64,000 bases of DNA from RUG714 sp964623515 (GTDB lineage Bacteria; Bacillota; Clostridia; Oscillospirales; Acutalibacteraceae): assembly GCA_964623515.1 (NCBI GenBank), contig CAZURV010000002.1, forward strand, positions 84,404 through 148,403, in the 5' to 3' direction. Every line of letters begins with the position of its first letter. Within the stretch, counting starts at the first letter, position 1. Below are positions 8,611-17,296 of this stretch, piece after piece. The position numbers and the translations under genes are program-made. The notes beneath the pieces were generated by a model. The model worked only from the letters and a program-made list of their open reading frames with translations, had not been told where the DNA came from and did not search any database.

Positions 8611-8639
8611 TTGACTTTAGCAGTTTAAAGTGGTAAAAT
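8611..8639 (+). promoter_or_regulatory. Promoter of the his operon with inverted repeat in the spacer
   Basis: TTGACT (8611-8616), 17-base spacer, TAAAAT (8634-8639). The spacer carries a perfect inverted repeat ACTTTA (8614-8619) / TAAAGT (8626-8631). Its position between -35 and -10 suits a repressor operator. The TrpR-like protein encoded immediately downstream is the obvious candidate ligand-dependent repressor (inference). Confidence 0.65.
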
Positions 8640-8680
8640 ACCGAAAACATCATGTAAAATCATAAAACGGAGATAGATAT

Positions 8681-8971
8681 ATGGGCACTTTATTTGATTC
8701 GCATACCAAAAATCTTTTTAAAGCAATCCTGACGCTTAAAACGGTTGAAGAATGTGAAAAATTTTTCGGAGACGTATGCACTATTAAGGAAATTCAGGAA
8801 ATATCTCAGCGCTATGAGGTAGCCCGGATGCTTGCGCAGGGAAAAGTTTATAACGAAATCGCAAAAGAAACCGGAGCAAGCACCGCAACAATCAGCCGGG
8901 TTAACAAATGCATCAATTATGGGGACGGCGGTTATAAAATCGCGCTTGAAAGAACAAAGGGCGGTAAGTAA
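8681..8971 (+). CDS. hisR: TrpR-like regulator, YerC/YecD (HisR-type) family
   Basis: 96 aa, an all-helical TrpR-superfamily protein. The central SQRYEVARMLAQGKVYNEIA and following GASTATISRVNKC segments form the TrpR-type helix-turn-helix (about 40-80). This family sits at the head of his operons in many Clostridia and has been proposed as the histidine repressor HisR; that role is carried over from the family. GGAG lies upstream of the ATG. It is the first gene of the operon, 2 bases ahead of hisZ, behind a promoter with an inverted repeat in its spacer, so autoregulation is likely. Confidence 0.88.
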   Translation: MGTLFDSHTKNLFKAILTLKTVEECEKFFGDVCTIKEIQEISQRYEVARMLAQGKVYNEIAKETGASTATISRVNKCINYGDGGYKIALERTKGGK

Positions 8972-8973
8972 AT

Positions 8974-10101
8974 ATGGAATTTAACAAAAATGTGTTGCGA
9001 AGCAACGAGAAAGCCGTATACGGTCTACGCTCCATTTACGAAAAATACGGATACTCATACTTCAAAATGAGCAAATTTGAAGAATACGATTTATATGTAA
9101 GAAACAAAGATTTTTTAATCAGCGACAGCGTGATTACATTTACCGATACGAACGGCCGCCTGATGGCGCTGAAGCCCGATGTAACGCTGTCCATCATAAA
9201 GAATTCTTCCGATAAAAAAGGCGTTGCCGAAAAACTTTATTATAACGAAAACGTATACCGCGTTTCAGGAAGCTCGCATACATATAAGGAAATTATGCAG
9301 ACCGGACTTGAATGTGTAGGCGATGTCGATATGTTCAGCATATGCGAGGTTATAACGCTTGCCGTTAAAAGCCTTGCCGAGCTTTCGGAGCATTATGTAC
9401 TCGATGTTTCGCATATGGGAATTATCACAGGTCTTCTGGACGGGATTTGTATTTCTGAAGAAAACAAAGAAAAGATAATCCGATGCATAAGCGAAAAAAA
9501 TGCACATGAAATTGAAAGAATCTGTGAAAGCGCCGATGTTCCCACAGAAGATATCTGCAGAATTTTAAGCCTTGTCAAGATTTACGGCCCCATGGGCGAA
9601 GCGCTGAAAAAAACGGAAAGCATATGTGTGAACGAAACAATGCAAAGGGCGCTCTGCGAGCTTAACGAACTGTATGAAGTTCTGGAATACGGCGGTATGT
9701 CGGCGTGCGTAAATCTTGATTTTTCCGTTGCAAACGATATGAAATATTATAACGGAATTGTGTTTCAGGGCTTTATCAGCGGAGTTCCCGAAAGCATCCT
9801 TTCGGGCGGACAATATGATAAGCTGATGAAAAGGATGGGCAAAAAATACGGCGCGGTCGGTTTTGCCGTTTACATTGATCTGCTCGAACGACTTGATGAA
9901 GGGAACGACAGCGAAAAAGTCAATATTCTGCTTTTATACGACGATAAAACAGATATCAAAACTTTAACCTGCGAAGTCAAACGCCTGGCAGAAGGCGGAA
10001 AAACCATTTTGCTTCAGAAAGCAATCCCCGAAAATATAAAATACGACAGGCTTATGAGAATGACGGACAAAGGAGCGGCAGAAATTGAAAACAATTATTA
10101 A
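8974..10101 (+). CDS. hisZ: ATP phosphoribosyltransferase regulatory subunit HisZ
   Basis: 375 aa, a paralogue of the histidyl-tRNA synthetase catalytic core without the anticodon domain. Class II motif-2-like and HisRS-like segments (TFTDTNGRLMALKPDVT at about 60-76, YYNGIVFQGF at about 252-261, SGGQYDKL) are present. HisZ pairs with the short form of HisG in a hetero-octamer that catalyses and feedback-regulates the first step of histidine synthesis. It overlaps hisG by 17 bases. Lack of an anticodon domain and the adjacent short hisG separate it from true HisRS, which is encoded at about 49 kb. Confidence 0.95.
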   Translation: MEFNKNVLRSNEKAVYGLRSIYEKYGYSYFKMSKFEEYDLYVRNKDFLISDSVITFTDTNGRLMALKPDVTLSIIKNSSDKKGVAEKLYYNENVYRVSGSSHTYKEIMQTGLECVGDVDMFSICEVITLAVKSLAELSEHYVLDVSHMGIITGLLDGICISEENKEKIIRCISEKNAHEIERICESADVPTEDICRILSLVKIYGPMGEALKKTESICVNETMQRALCELNELYEVLEYGGMSACVNLDFSVANDMKYYNGIVFQGFISGVPESILSGGQYDKLMKRMGKKYGAVGFAVYIDLLERLDEGNDSEKVNILLLYDDKTDIKTLTCEVKRLAEGGKTILLQKAIPENIKYDRLMRMTDKGAAEIENNY

Positions 10102-10729
10102 CATTGCCCTTCCGAAAGGACGGCTCGGAGAAAAGGTTTATTCTATGTTTGAGCGCGCAGGCTTTGCGTGTCCGTCCATCCGCGAAAAGCGGACAAGAAA
10201 GCTGATTTTTGAAAACAAAGAAACAGGCGTACGGTTCTTCTGGGTAAAACCGAGCGATGTTGCAATTTACGTAGAACACGGTGCGGCGGATATCGGCGTT
10301 GCGGGCAAAGACATTCTCCTTGAATATAAACCGGATATATTTGAACTGCTTGATTTGAATATGGGAAGATGCAGAATGTGCGTGGCAGGCAAAAAAGGAT
10401 TCAGCATCGGAAAAGATAAAACGCTTGTTGTCGCAACAAAATTCCCAAACATCGCGGCGGAGTATTACAGTCTAAAAAGCCGAGATATCGAGATTATAAA
10501 ACTCAACGGTTCAATAGAGCTTGCGCCGATTCTCGGTCTTTCCGACGTTATCGTGGATATCGTGGAAACGGGAAAGACTCTGCTGGAAAACAATCTGGAA
10601 CCGTTTGAAACCATAGTTGATATCAGCGCAAGATTGATTGCAAACAAATCAAGTTTTAAATTTAAAACCGCGCAAATAGAAAACCTGACCGCGGCGTTAA
10701 AGCAACAGGCAGAACAGGGAACAAAATAA
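10085..10729 (+). CDS. hisG: ATP phosphoribosyltransferase catalytic subunit HisG (short form)
   Basis: 214 aa, the short form lacking the C-terminal ACT-like regulatory domain and therefore needing HisZ. It condenses ATP and PRPP to phosphoribosyl-ATP. The N-terminal IALPKGRLGE motif and the PRPP-binding LSDVIVDIVETGKTL segment (about 155-169) are clear. The start is TTG at 10085 inside the end of hisZ, with AAAGGAG 9 bases upstream. A 71-base gap with a stem-loop separates it from hisD. Confidence 0.95.
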   Translation: MKTIINIALPKGRLGEKVYSMFERAGFACPSIREKRTRKLIFENKETGVRFFWVKPSDVAIYVEHGAADIGVAGKDILLEYKPDIFELLDLNMGRCRMCVAGKKGFSIGKDKTLVVATKFPNIAAEYYSLKSRDIEIIKLNGSIELAPILGLSDVIVDIVETGKTLLENNLEPFETIVDISARLIANKSSFKFKTAQIENLTAALKQQAEQGTK

Positions 10730-10740
10730 GCAGAAAGGAA

Positions 10741-10791
10741 CGATACGACTTAAAACCGGCTTCAATTCCTGTTTGAGCGTATGACGTATCG
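10741..10791 (+). promoter_or_regulatory. Intercistronic stem-loop between hisG and hisD
   Basis: CGATACG (10741-10747) pairs perfectly with CGTATCG (10785-10791). The only good Shine-Dalgarno (AAAGGA, just before the 5' arm) is over 60 bases from the hisD ATG in linear sequence, but would sit about 10 bases away if the stem forms. It may help hisD translation or mark RNA processing. Confidence 0.4.
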
Positions 10792-10800
10792 GCAACGAAA

Positions 10801-12084
10801 ATGATAAAAATATTAAAATACGGAGAAGTAAACAGCGAAGAAATTTTTGCGCGCAAAAATATGAACAGTAGCGTAGAAAAAACCGTAAGCGAAATTATTA
10901 AAAACGTCAGAGAAAACGGCGACGCCGCTCTGTTTGAATATTGTAAAAGATTTGATAAGGCAGAGCTGTCTGCCCTTGAAGTTTCGCAAGAAGAAATCGA
11001 CGAAGCCTTTGCGCAAACGGACGATAAATTCATTGACATAATCTCAGCCGCCGCTGAGAACATACGCACTTTTCATCTGAGGCAAGTGCGCAACTCCTTT
11101 ATTATCAACGAAAAGAGCGGCGTTGTTTGCGGGCAGAAAATTATACCGGTTGAAAAAGCCGGAATTTATGTTCCGGGGGGCACTGCGGCCTATCCGTCAA
11201 CCGTTCTTATGGATGCAGTTCCCGCCAAAATTGCCGGCTGCAAAGAAATCATAATGGTTACTCCGCCCTCCGCAAACGGCAAAGTCAATCCCGTTATCCT
11301 TGCGGCGGCAAAAATTGCAGGAGTAGACAGGATATTTAAAGTCGGCGGAGCGCAGGCAATCGCTGCGCTGGCTTACGGCACGGAAACCGTTCCCAAAACA
11401 GATAAAATCGTCGGGCCCGGAAACGCATTTGTTGCCGAGGCGAAGAAGCAGGTTTTCGGCGCTGTTTCCATAGATATGATTGCCGGACCGAGCGAAATAT
11501 TAATTGTTGCCGACGGCACCTGCAATCCTGCGTTTGTTGCAGCCGACCTTCTTTCCCAGGCTGAGCATGACAAAATGGCGAGCGCCGTGCTTGTGACAGA
11601 CAGCGAAAATTTAGCTGAAAAAGTTAAAAATGAAATTGAAAAACAGATAAAAAAACTTCCGCGTGAAGATATTGCCGGAGCTTCCGTAGACAATAACGGC
11701 AAAATCATAATCGTTGAAAATATAGAAACCGCGATTGACATTGCAAACGAAATCGCGCCGGAACATCTTGAACTGTGTCTTGATAATCCGTTTGATTATC
11801 TGGACAGAGTTAAGAATGCGGGAAGTATTTTTATGGGCAAATATTGTCCCGAAGCGCTCGGAGACTATTTTTCAGGCGCCAACCATACCCTTCCAACAAG
11901 CGGAACCGCAAGATTTTCTTCACCGCTCTCCGTTGATGATTTTATCAAGAAAATGCAATATACCTATTACACCCCCGATGCGTTACGCGAAGTTGCGGAA
12001 GATATTGCTTACTTTGCGGAGAACGAAGGCCTTCACGCACACGCTGAAAGCGCGTTAATAAGATTTAAGGATGAAAACAAATGA
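10801..12084 (+). CDS. hisD: Histidinol dehydrogenase
   Basis: 427 aa, usual length. It catalyses the last two steps, histidinol to histidine with two NAD+. Visible family signatures are the VPGGTAAYPSTVLM segment (about 124-137), the GPGNAFVAEAKKQVFG nucleotide region (about 205-220), the Zn-site region DLLSQAEHDKMA (about 248-259), the acid/base Glu-His pair near EIAPEHLE, and GANHTLPTSG near residue 360. The ATG at 10801 has no good adjacent ribosome binding site; see the stem-loop upstream. The 3' end overlaps hisC by 4 bases. Confidence 0.96.
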   Translation: MIKILKYGEVNSEEIFARKNMNSSVEKTVSEIIKNVRENGDAALFEYCKRFDKAELSALEVSQEEIDEAFAQTDDKFIDIISAAAENIRTFHLRQVRNSFIINEKSGVVCGQKIIPVEKAGIYVPGGTAAYPSTVLMDAVPAKIAGCKEIIMVTPPSANGKVNPVILAAAKIAGVDRIFKVGGAQAIAALAYGTETVPKTDKIVGPGNAFVAEAKKQVFGAVSIDMIAGPSEILIVADGTCNPAFVAADLLSQAEHDKMASAVLVTDSENLAEKVKNEIEKQIKKLPREDIAGASVDNNGKIIIVENIETAIDIANEIAPEHLELCLDNPFDYLDRVKNAGSIFMGKYCPEALGDYFSGANHTLPTSGTARFSSPLSVDDFIKKMQYTYYTPDALREVAEDIAYFAENEGLHAHAESALIRFKDENK

Positions 12085-13145
12085 GCAGATTTCTTATCGA
12101 AAGATACATAAATCTTAAAGCATACACACCCGGCGAACAGCCGCAGGATATGCACTACGTTAAGCTGAACACAAACGAAAGTCCCTATCCGCCGTCCAAC
12201 GGTGTATGCGCAGTCGTAAACGCAGGGGAAGCCGGAAAGCTGAACCTTTATCCCGATCCCAACTGCTCCAAACTGTGCGGAAGTTTAGCGGAGCTTTACG
12301 GCGTGGCAAAGGAAAACGTTTTTATTTCCAACGGTTCGGACGATATTCTGAATTTTGCATTCGCGGCGTTTGCAGGTGCGCAAAACGAAGCGGCATTCCC
12401 CGATATCAGCTACGGATTTTACAAGGTCTTTGCGGAATTTCACGGCGTGAAATATGTTCAGATTCCGTTGAGAAAAGATTTTTCCGTTGACTTCGGCGAT
12501 TACTGCGCTCTCGGGAAATTTATTGCCCTTGCAAATCCGAACGCCCCTACAGGAAAAGCGATTTCCGTTTCGGAAATAGAAAAAATTTTGCAGACAAATC
12601 CCGATAACGTAGTCCTCATTGACGAAGCCTATGTTGATTTCGGAGCGGAAAGCTGTGTACGCCTTACCGAAAAATATGAAAATCTGCTTGTTGTTATGAC
12701 TTTTTCAAAATCACGCTCCCTAGCCGGCGCAAGGCTGGGATTTGCGGTAGGAAACAAAGGGCTTATTTCGGATTTGAACAAAATCAAATATGCAACCAAT
12801 CCGTACAGCATAAACCGAATCACCGCCGCCGCGGGGCTCGCCGCCGTGCGCGACAATGCATATTATAAAGCCAACTGCAAAAAAATTGCGGAAACGAGAG
12901 AATATACCGATACACAGCTTAAAAAGCTCGGTTTCAGCGTTTTACCCTCAAAGGCAAACTTCGTTTTTGCCCGCCACAAAAAACTTGCAGGGGAATTGAT
13001 TTACCGTGAATTAAAATCGCGCGGCGTGCTTGTGCGCCACTTCGACAATGAAAAAATCAAGGATTATAACAGGATAACCATAGGCACGAAAGAACAGATG
13101 GACGTACTCTTGTGCAAACTTAAAGAAATTACGGCGGAAGCCTGA
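12081..13145 (+). CDS. hisC: Histidinol-phosphate aminotransferase
   Basis: 354 aa, a fold-type I PLP enzyme that transaminates imidazole acetol phosphate with glutamate. The KLNTNESPYPPS N-terminus, ANPNAPTG (about 154-161), DEAYVDFG (about 179-186) and the PLP lysine in TFSKSRSLAGARLGF (about 211-225) are clear. It starts within an ATGA overlap with hisD, so it is translationally coupled. It lies in the middle of the his operon. Confidence 0.95.
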   Translation: MSRFLIERYINLKAYTPGEQPQDMHYVKLNTNESPYPPSNGVCAVVNAGEAGKLNLYPDPNCSKLCGSLAELYGVAKENVFISNGSDDILNFAFAAFAGAQNEAAFPDISYGFYKVFAEFHGVKYVQIPLRKDFSVDFGDYCALGKFIALANPNAPTGKAISVSEIEKILQTNPDNVVLIDEAYVDFGAESCVRLTEKYENLLVVMTFSKSRSLAGARLGFAVGNKGLISDLNKIKYATNPYSINRITAAAGLAAVRDNAYYKANCKKIAETREYTDTQLKKLGFSVLPSKANFVFARHKKLAGELIYRELKSRGVLVRHFDNEKIKDYNRITIGTKEQMDVLLCKLKEITAEA

Positions 13146-13157
13146 AAGGATTTTATT

Positions 13158-13745
13158 ATGAGAAAAGCAAAAACTGTAAGGAAAACTGCCGAAACCGATA
13201 TATCCCTCTTTCTGAATATTGACGGAACAGGTCAGTCGGAAATTGACACGGGATGCGGTTTTCTCAATCATATGCTCACCCTTTTTGCCAAACACGGCAG
13301 ATTTGATTTAACCGTTAAATGTATAGGTGATACGGACGTTGATTATCATCACACCACCGAAGACATCGGAATTTGTCTCGGCTCTGTTTTTGCCGAAGCT
13401 CTCGGAGATATGAAAGGAATCAAGCGCTACGGAAGTTGTATCCTGCCGATGGATGAATCGCTTATTTTAAGCGCAGTTGATATTTCCGGCAGATCCATGC
13501 TCTGCTGGGGACTTGATATTCCCGCCCAAAAAGCAGGCGATTTCGATACGGAGCTTGTTGAAGAATTTATGCATGCGTTTGTAAGGAAAGCAAACATAAC
13601 GCTTCATATTCGTATGCTTTCAGGTTCAAATTCGCATCATATAATTGAGGGTGCTTTCAAAAGCCTTGCGCATTCGCTCAGGCAGGCGGCAGAAATTGAC
13701 GAAAATGCAAAAGATGAAATTCCGTCAACAAAAGGAGTGCTTTGA
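13158..13745 (+). CDS. hisB: Imidazoleglycerol-phosphate dehydratase
   Basis: 195 aa, monofunctional (no phosphatase domain, which is supplied by the PHP gene at the operon end). It dehydrates imidazole glycerol phosphate to imidazole acetol phosphate. Metal-binding His clusters are visible: GFLNHMLTLFAKHGRFD (about 34-50), DYHHTTEDIG (about 61-70) and SNSHHIIEGAFK (about 157-168). AAAGGA lies before the ATG at 13158. Its stop overlaps the hisH start as TGATG. Confidence 0.96.
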   Translation: MRKAKTVRKTAETDISLFLNIDGTGQSEIDTGCGFLNHMLTLFAKHGRFDLTVKCIGDTDVDYHHTTEDIGICLGSVFAEALGDMKGIKRYGSCILPMDESLILSAVDISGRSMLCWGLDIPAQKAGDFDTELVEEFMHAFVRKANITLHIRMLSGSNSHHIIEGAFKSLAHSLRQAAEIDENAKDEIPSTKGVL

Positions 13746-14368
13746 TGACTACTATCATTGACTATGGCGCGGGCAATCTTTTTTCACTGCGTTCAAGCCT
13801 TGAATCAATAGGCGAAAACGCGGTGATAACAAGCGACAGGTCCGTTATTGCCCGTTCACACAGACTGATTCTTCCGGGAGTAGGAGCTTTTGCCGATGCG
13901 GCGGACAAGCTTCGTGAATCAGGCATGGCGGACGCGGTAAAAGAAGAATGTGCAAAGGGCAAACCGCTTCTGGGCATATGCCTCGGCATGCAGCTGCTTT
14001 TTGAAAAGAGCTATGAATACGGAGAACATACCGGACTGGGGCTGATTCATGGGAACGTAAAACCTATCGCGGGCGTAATACCGAAAGAATACAAAATTCC
14101 TCATATTGGCTGGAATGCCATACACTTTAAAAATGGCAGAAATCCGATATTTAAATATAACAGCGACGGCGATTATATGTATTTCGTTCATTCTTTTTAC
14201 GCCGCAGACTGTGCAGATGCAGTTACGGCTGAAACCGAATACGGTGCGCCGCTTACCGCCGCAGTTGCATGCGGAAATATTTACGGCTGTCAGTTTCATC
14301 CCGAAAAAAGCGGTGCGGGCGGAATTAAAGTATTAAAAGCATTTTGTGAACTCGGAGAACAGATATGA
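13745..14368 (+). CDS. hisH: Imidazole glycerol phosphate synthase, glutamine amidotransferase subunit
   Basis: A class I glutaminase that feeds ammonia to HisF. The nucleophile Cys sits in GICLGMQLLFE (about 77-87), and the His-Glu of the triad in CQFHPEKSG near residue 190. The length of 207 aa is normal. I place the start at ATG 13745, which shares one base with the hisB stop; a TTG directly before it is also in frame. It overlaps hisA by 4 bases. Confidence 0.95.
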   Translation: MTTIIDYGAGNLFSLRSSLESIGENAVITSDRSVIARSHRLILPGVGAFADAADKLRESGMADAVKEECAKGKPLLGICLGMQLLFEKSYEYGEHTGLGLIHGNVKPIAGVIPKEYKIPHIGWNAIHFKNGRNPIFKYNSDGDYMYFVHSFYAADCADAVTAETEYGAPLTAAVACGNIYGCQFHPEKSGAGGIKVLKAFCELGEQI

Positions 14369-15081
14369 TCATTTTTCCTGCCATTGATTTAATTGACAGA
14401 TGTGCCGTAAGGCTCCTGAACGGAGATTACGGCAAAAAAACCGTCTACAGCACAGACCCGCTTAACCCCGCACTTGCATTTGAAAAATGCGGAGCATCAC
14501 ATATACATATTGTTGACCTCGATGGCGCAAAAAACGGCGGAACGCCGAATATTGACGTTGTTAAAAAAATTGCCGGTGAAACAAATCTTTTTGTGGAAAT
14601 CGGCGGCGGTATAAGAAGTCTGCAGGCGATAGAGAAATACCTTTCAATCGGTGTTTCAAGAGTAATAATCGGCACCGCTGCGGTTACCGAAAAAGACTTT
14701 GCGGAAAACGCAGTCAAAGAGTTCGGCGCGGAGAAAATAGCAGTCGGAGCAGATATTAAGGACGGTTTTGTAGCGATAAAGGGCTGGCTTGAAAAGTCAA
14801 ACCTTACCTGCATGGATTTCTTTGCCGATATGCAGAGCAAAGGCGTCAAAACAATTATCTGCACCGATATATCAAAAGACGGCGCGATGAGAGGCACAAA
14901 TCTTGAACTTTATAGCGCACTGAGCAGAGAATTCAGCGTTGATATAACAGCCTCCGGAGGGGTATCATCTATTGAAGATGTTAAAGCTCTGCGCAATATG
15001 AATCTTTACGGAGCAATTATCGGCAAGGCGTATTACACAGGCGCGGTTGACCTTACAGAAGCGATAGAGGTGGCAAAATGA
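14365..15081 (+). CDS. hisA: ProFAR isomerase HisA
   Basis: 238 aa TIM barrel catalysing the Amadori rearrangement of ProFAR to PRFAR. The catalytic Asp lies in FPAIDLIDR (about 4-12), and a phosphate-binding GGGIRS at about 79-84. The second Asp is in CTDISKDGAMRG, the second phosphate loop in SGGVSS. It overlaps hisH and hisF by 4 bases each. Confidence 0.95.
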   Translation: MIIFPAIDLIDRCAVRLLNGDYGKKTVYSTDPLNPALAFEKCGASHIHIVDLDGAKNGGTPNIDVVKKIAGETNLFVEIGGGIRSLQAIEKYLSIGVSRVIIGTAAVTEKDFAENAVKEFGAEKIAVGADIKDGFVAIKGWLEKSNLTCMDFFADMQSKGVKTIICTDISKDGAMRGTNLELYSALSREFSVDITASGGVSSIEDVKALRNMNLYGAIIGKAYYTGAVDLTEAIEVAK

Positions 15082-15836
15082 TAACGAAAAGAATCATTCC
15101 GTGCCTTGACGTAAAAAACGGAAGAGTTGTAAAAGGTGTAAATTTTCTGGGATTGAACGATGTTTCCGATCCGGTAAAACTTGCAGAATATTATAGCGCA
15201 TCCGGCGCGGACGAACTTGTTTTTTACGATATAACGGCGTCCGCCGAAGGCAGAAAGCTTTTCACAGATATACTCTGCGCCGCGGCAAGCCGAATTTTTA
15301 TTCCGCTTACAGTGGGCGGAGGAATCAACACGGTTGCGGATTTTGACCGCGTTCTGAAATGCGGTGCGGACAAAGTGAGCGTGAATTCCGGCGCAATAAA
15401 AAATCCCGCTTTGATACGTAAAGCCGCTGAAAAATACGGCAGTCAGTGTGTGGTTCTGAGCGTTGATGCAAAACGTGAAGGCGGCAGATACTGCGTTTTT
15501 GCAAAAGGCGGCAGGGAGAATACCGGAATGGACGCAATCGAATGGATAAAAAACGGCGTTGACTCCGGCGCGGGAGAAATTGTTCTTAATTCCATTGATA
15601 CAGACGGTGTAAAAAACGGCTTCGATCTGGAAATGCTCAGCGACGTATGCAATGCGGTGAACGTTCCGGTAATCGCTTCAGGCGGAGCAGGCGGAACCAA
15701 CGATTTTATCTCGTTGTTTAAAACGCTTCCGAAAGTTGACGCGGGTCTGGCGGCATCTATTTTTCATTTCGGAGAAGTTAAAATAGTGGATTTGAAAAAA
15801 AGTTTAAAAGAAAACGGTATAAACGTGAGGTTATAA
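15078..15836 (+). CDS. hisF: Imidazole glycerol phosphate synthase cyclase subunit
   Basis: 252 aa TIM barrel that closes the imidazole ring using ammonia from HisH and releases AICAR into purine synthesis. The starting motif RIIPCLDVKNGRVVKG is typical, with catalytic Asp at about 11. Other markers are the GGGI phosphate loop (about 81-84), the second catalytic Asp in NSIDTDGVKNGFDL and ASGGAGG. It is one base from hisIE. Confidence 0.96.
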   Translation: MITKRIIPCLDVKNGRVVKGVNFLGLNDVSDPVKLAEYYSASGADELVFYDITASAEGRKLFTDILCAAASRIFIPLTVGGGINTVADFDRVLKCGADKVSVNSGAIKNPALIRKAAEKYGSQCVVLSVDAKREGGRYCVFAKGGRENTGMDAIEWIKNGVDSGAGEIVLNSIDTDGVKNGFDLEMLSDVCNAVNVPVIASGGAGGTNDFISLFKTLPKVDAGLAASIFHFGEVKIVDLKKSLKENGINVRL

Positions 15837-15837
15837 T

Positions 15838-16491
15838 ATGAATATCGATGAGCTTAAATTTGATGAAAACGGTTTGATTCCCGCCATCGTTGTGGACGAA
15901 TCAAGCAAAAAAGTGTTGACCCTTGCTTATATGAATAAGGAAAGCCTCAAAATCTCTATGGAAAAAGGGCTTACCTGTTTCTGGAGCCGATCCAGGCGGG
16001 AGCTTTGGCTGAAAGGCGAAACGAGCGGAAATTATCAACATATTGTTAAAATACTTGCCGACTGTGATAAGGACGCGCTTGTGGTGCTTGTTGAGAAGGA
16101 CGGACCTGCCTGCCATATCGGTTCGGAAAGCTGTTTTAACAGCACGGTTTGGCAGAGCGATACGCTTAAAGATTTTTCCTATGAAGAACTTATGGCGCTT
16201 ATCGGAGGAAGAAAAACCGAGAAAAAAGAAGGTTCTTACACAAGTTATCTTTTTGAAAAAGGTGTAGACAAAATACTAAAAAAAGTAGGCGAGGAATCCG
16301 CCGAAGTTATCATTGCCGCAAAAGCGGATGATAAGAAAGAGACCGTTTACGAAATAGCAGACCTTGCCTATCACATTATGGTTCTTATGATAGAAATGGG
16401 AATTTCTCTTGAGGACATACACAAGGAATTGGCTTCCAGACATGTTATTGACCGCAAAATAAAACAGGAAAAGATGACCGGCGATGATTAA
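15838..16491 (+). CDS. hisIE: Bifunctional PR-AMP cyclohydrolase / PR-ATP pyrophosphohydrolase
   Basis: A fusion of 217 aa carrying out steps 2 and 3. The N-terminal HisI domain (1-115) has TCFWSRSRRELWLKGETSGN and Cys/His zinc and metal ligands (ILADCDKDAL, GPACHIGSESCF). The C-terminal HisE domain (about 120-215) has the helical GVDKILKKVGEESAEVIIAA and EIADLAYHIMVLM segments. It overlaps the phosphatase gene by 8 bases. Confidence 0.95.
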   Translation: MNIDELKFDENGLIPAIVVDESSKKVLTLAYMNKESLKISMEKGLTCFWSRSRRELWLKGETSGNYQHIVKILADCDKDALVVLVEKDGPACHIGSESCFNSTVWQSDTLKDFSYEELMALIGGRKTEKKEGSYTSYLFEKGVDKILKKVGEESAEVIIAAKADDKKETVYEIADLAYHIMVLMIEMGISLEDIHKELASRHVIDRKIKQEKMTGDD

Positions 16492-17296
16492 GCAGAATCT
16501 GCATACGCACACTTTGCTCTGCGACGGAAATGACACCTTGGCGGAACTCGTTTCGGAAGCTCTCAAAAAAAATTTTGATTCCATCGGTTTTTCGGGACAC
16601 GGCTTTACTTTTTTTGATGAGAGCTATTGTATGTCCTTAGAAAGTGAAAAAAAATATTTTTCGGAAATAAGCCGCCTGAAACTTAAGTTTAAAGATAAGA
16701 TTGAAATCTTCTGCGGAATCGAACAGGATTATTATTCCGATAAAATATATGCCTGTGATTACATTATCGGCTCCGTTCACTATATTTTGAAAAACGGCAT
16801 ATACATTCCGGTTGATGAAAATCCGTCCGAGCTTTTGCATGCCGCTGATACACTTTACGGAGGCGATATCTATTCTCTGATTGAGGATTACTATAAAACG
16901 GAATCGGACGTCGTCAATCATACCAATTGTGATATCATCGGGCATTTTAATCTGATAACAAAATTTTCCGAACAGAATCCGAATTTGTTTGACGTTAATC
17001 ATGAACGTTTTGTTGAAGCGGAGGACAGCGCGCTCAGAGAGCTTTTAAAAACAGGCAAGATTTTTGAACTGAATACAGGCGCGACGGCAAAAGGATATAA
17101 ATCCGAACCGTATCCGGGAGAGAGGAATCTGCGGAAGATTGCCCGCGCAGGTGGAAAAATCACAATAACTTCCGACTGCCATACTAAAGAAACCCTTGAT
17201 TTTTACTTTTCGGAAGCACCGATTTTAGCAAAAAAATGCGGTTTCAATGAAATCTACGTTTTAAAAGACGGTAAATTCATACCGCAGAAAATTTAA
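16484..17296 (+). CDS. hisK: PHP-family histidinol-phosphatase
   Basis: 270 aa. Polymerase-and-histidinol-phosphatase fold with NLHTHTLLCDG near the N-terminus (metal-binding His-x-His), GFSGHG (about 38-43), an internal Glu/His pair (GIEQD, GSVHY) and TSDCHT near residue 230. Dephosphorylates histidinol phosphate, filling the only step missing from the preceding genes. As the last his gene, overlapping hisIE, its role is well supported by position. It is also called HisJ in some Firmicutes. Confidence 0.9.
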   Translation: MIKQNLHTHTLLCDGNDTLAELVSEALKKNFDSIGFSGHGFTFFDESYCMSLESEKKYFSEISRLKLKFKDKIEIFCGIEQDYYSDKIYACDYIIGSVHYILKNGIYIPVDENPSELLHAADTLYGGDIYSLIEDYYKTESDVVNHTNCDIIGHFNLITKFSEQNPNLFDVNHERFVEAEDSALRELLKTGKIFELNTGATAKGYKSEPYPGERNLRKIARAGGKITITSDCHTKETLDFYFSEAPILAKKCGFNEIYVLKDGKFIPQKI

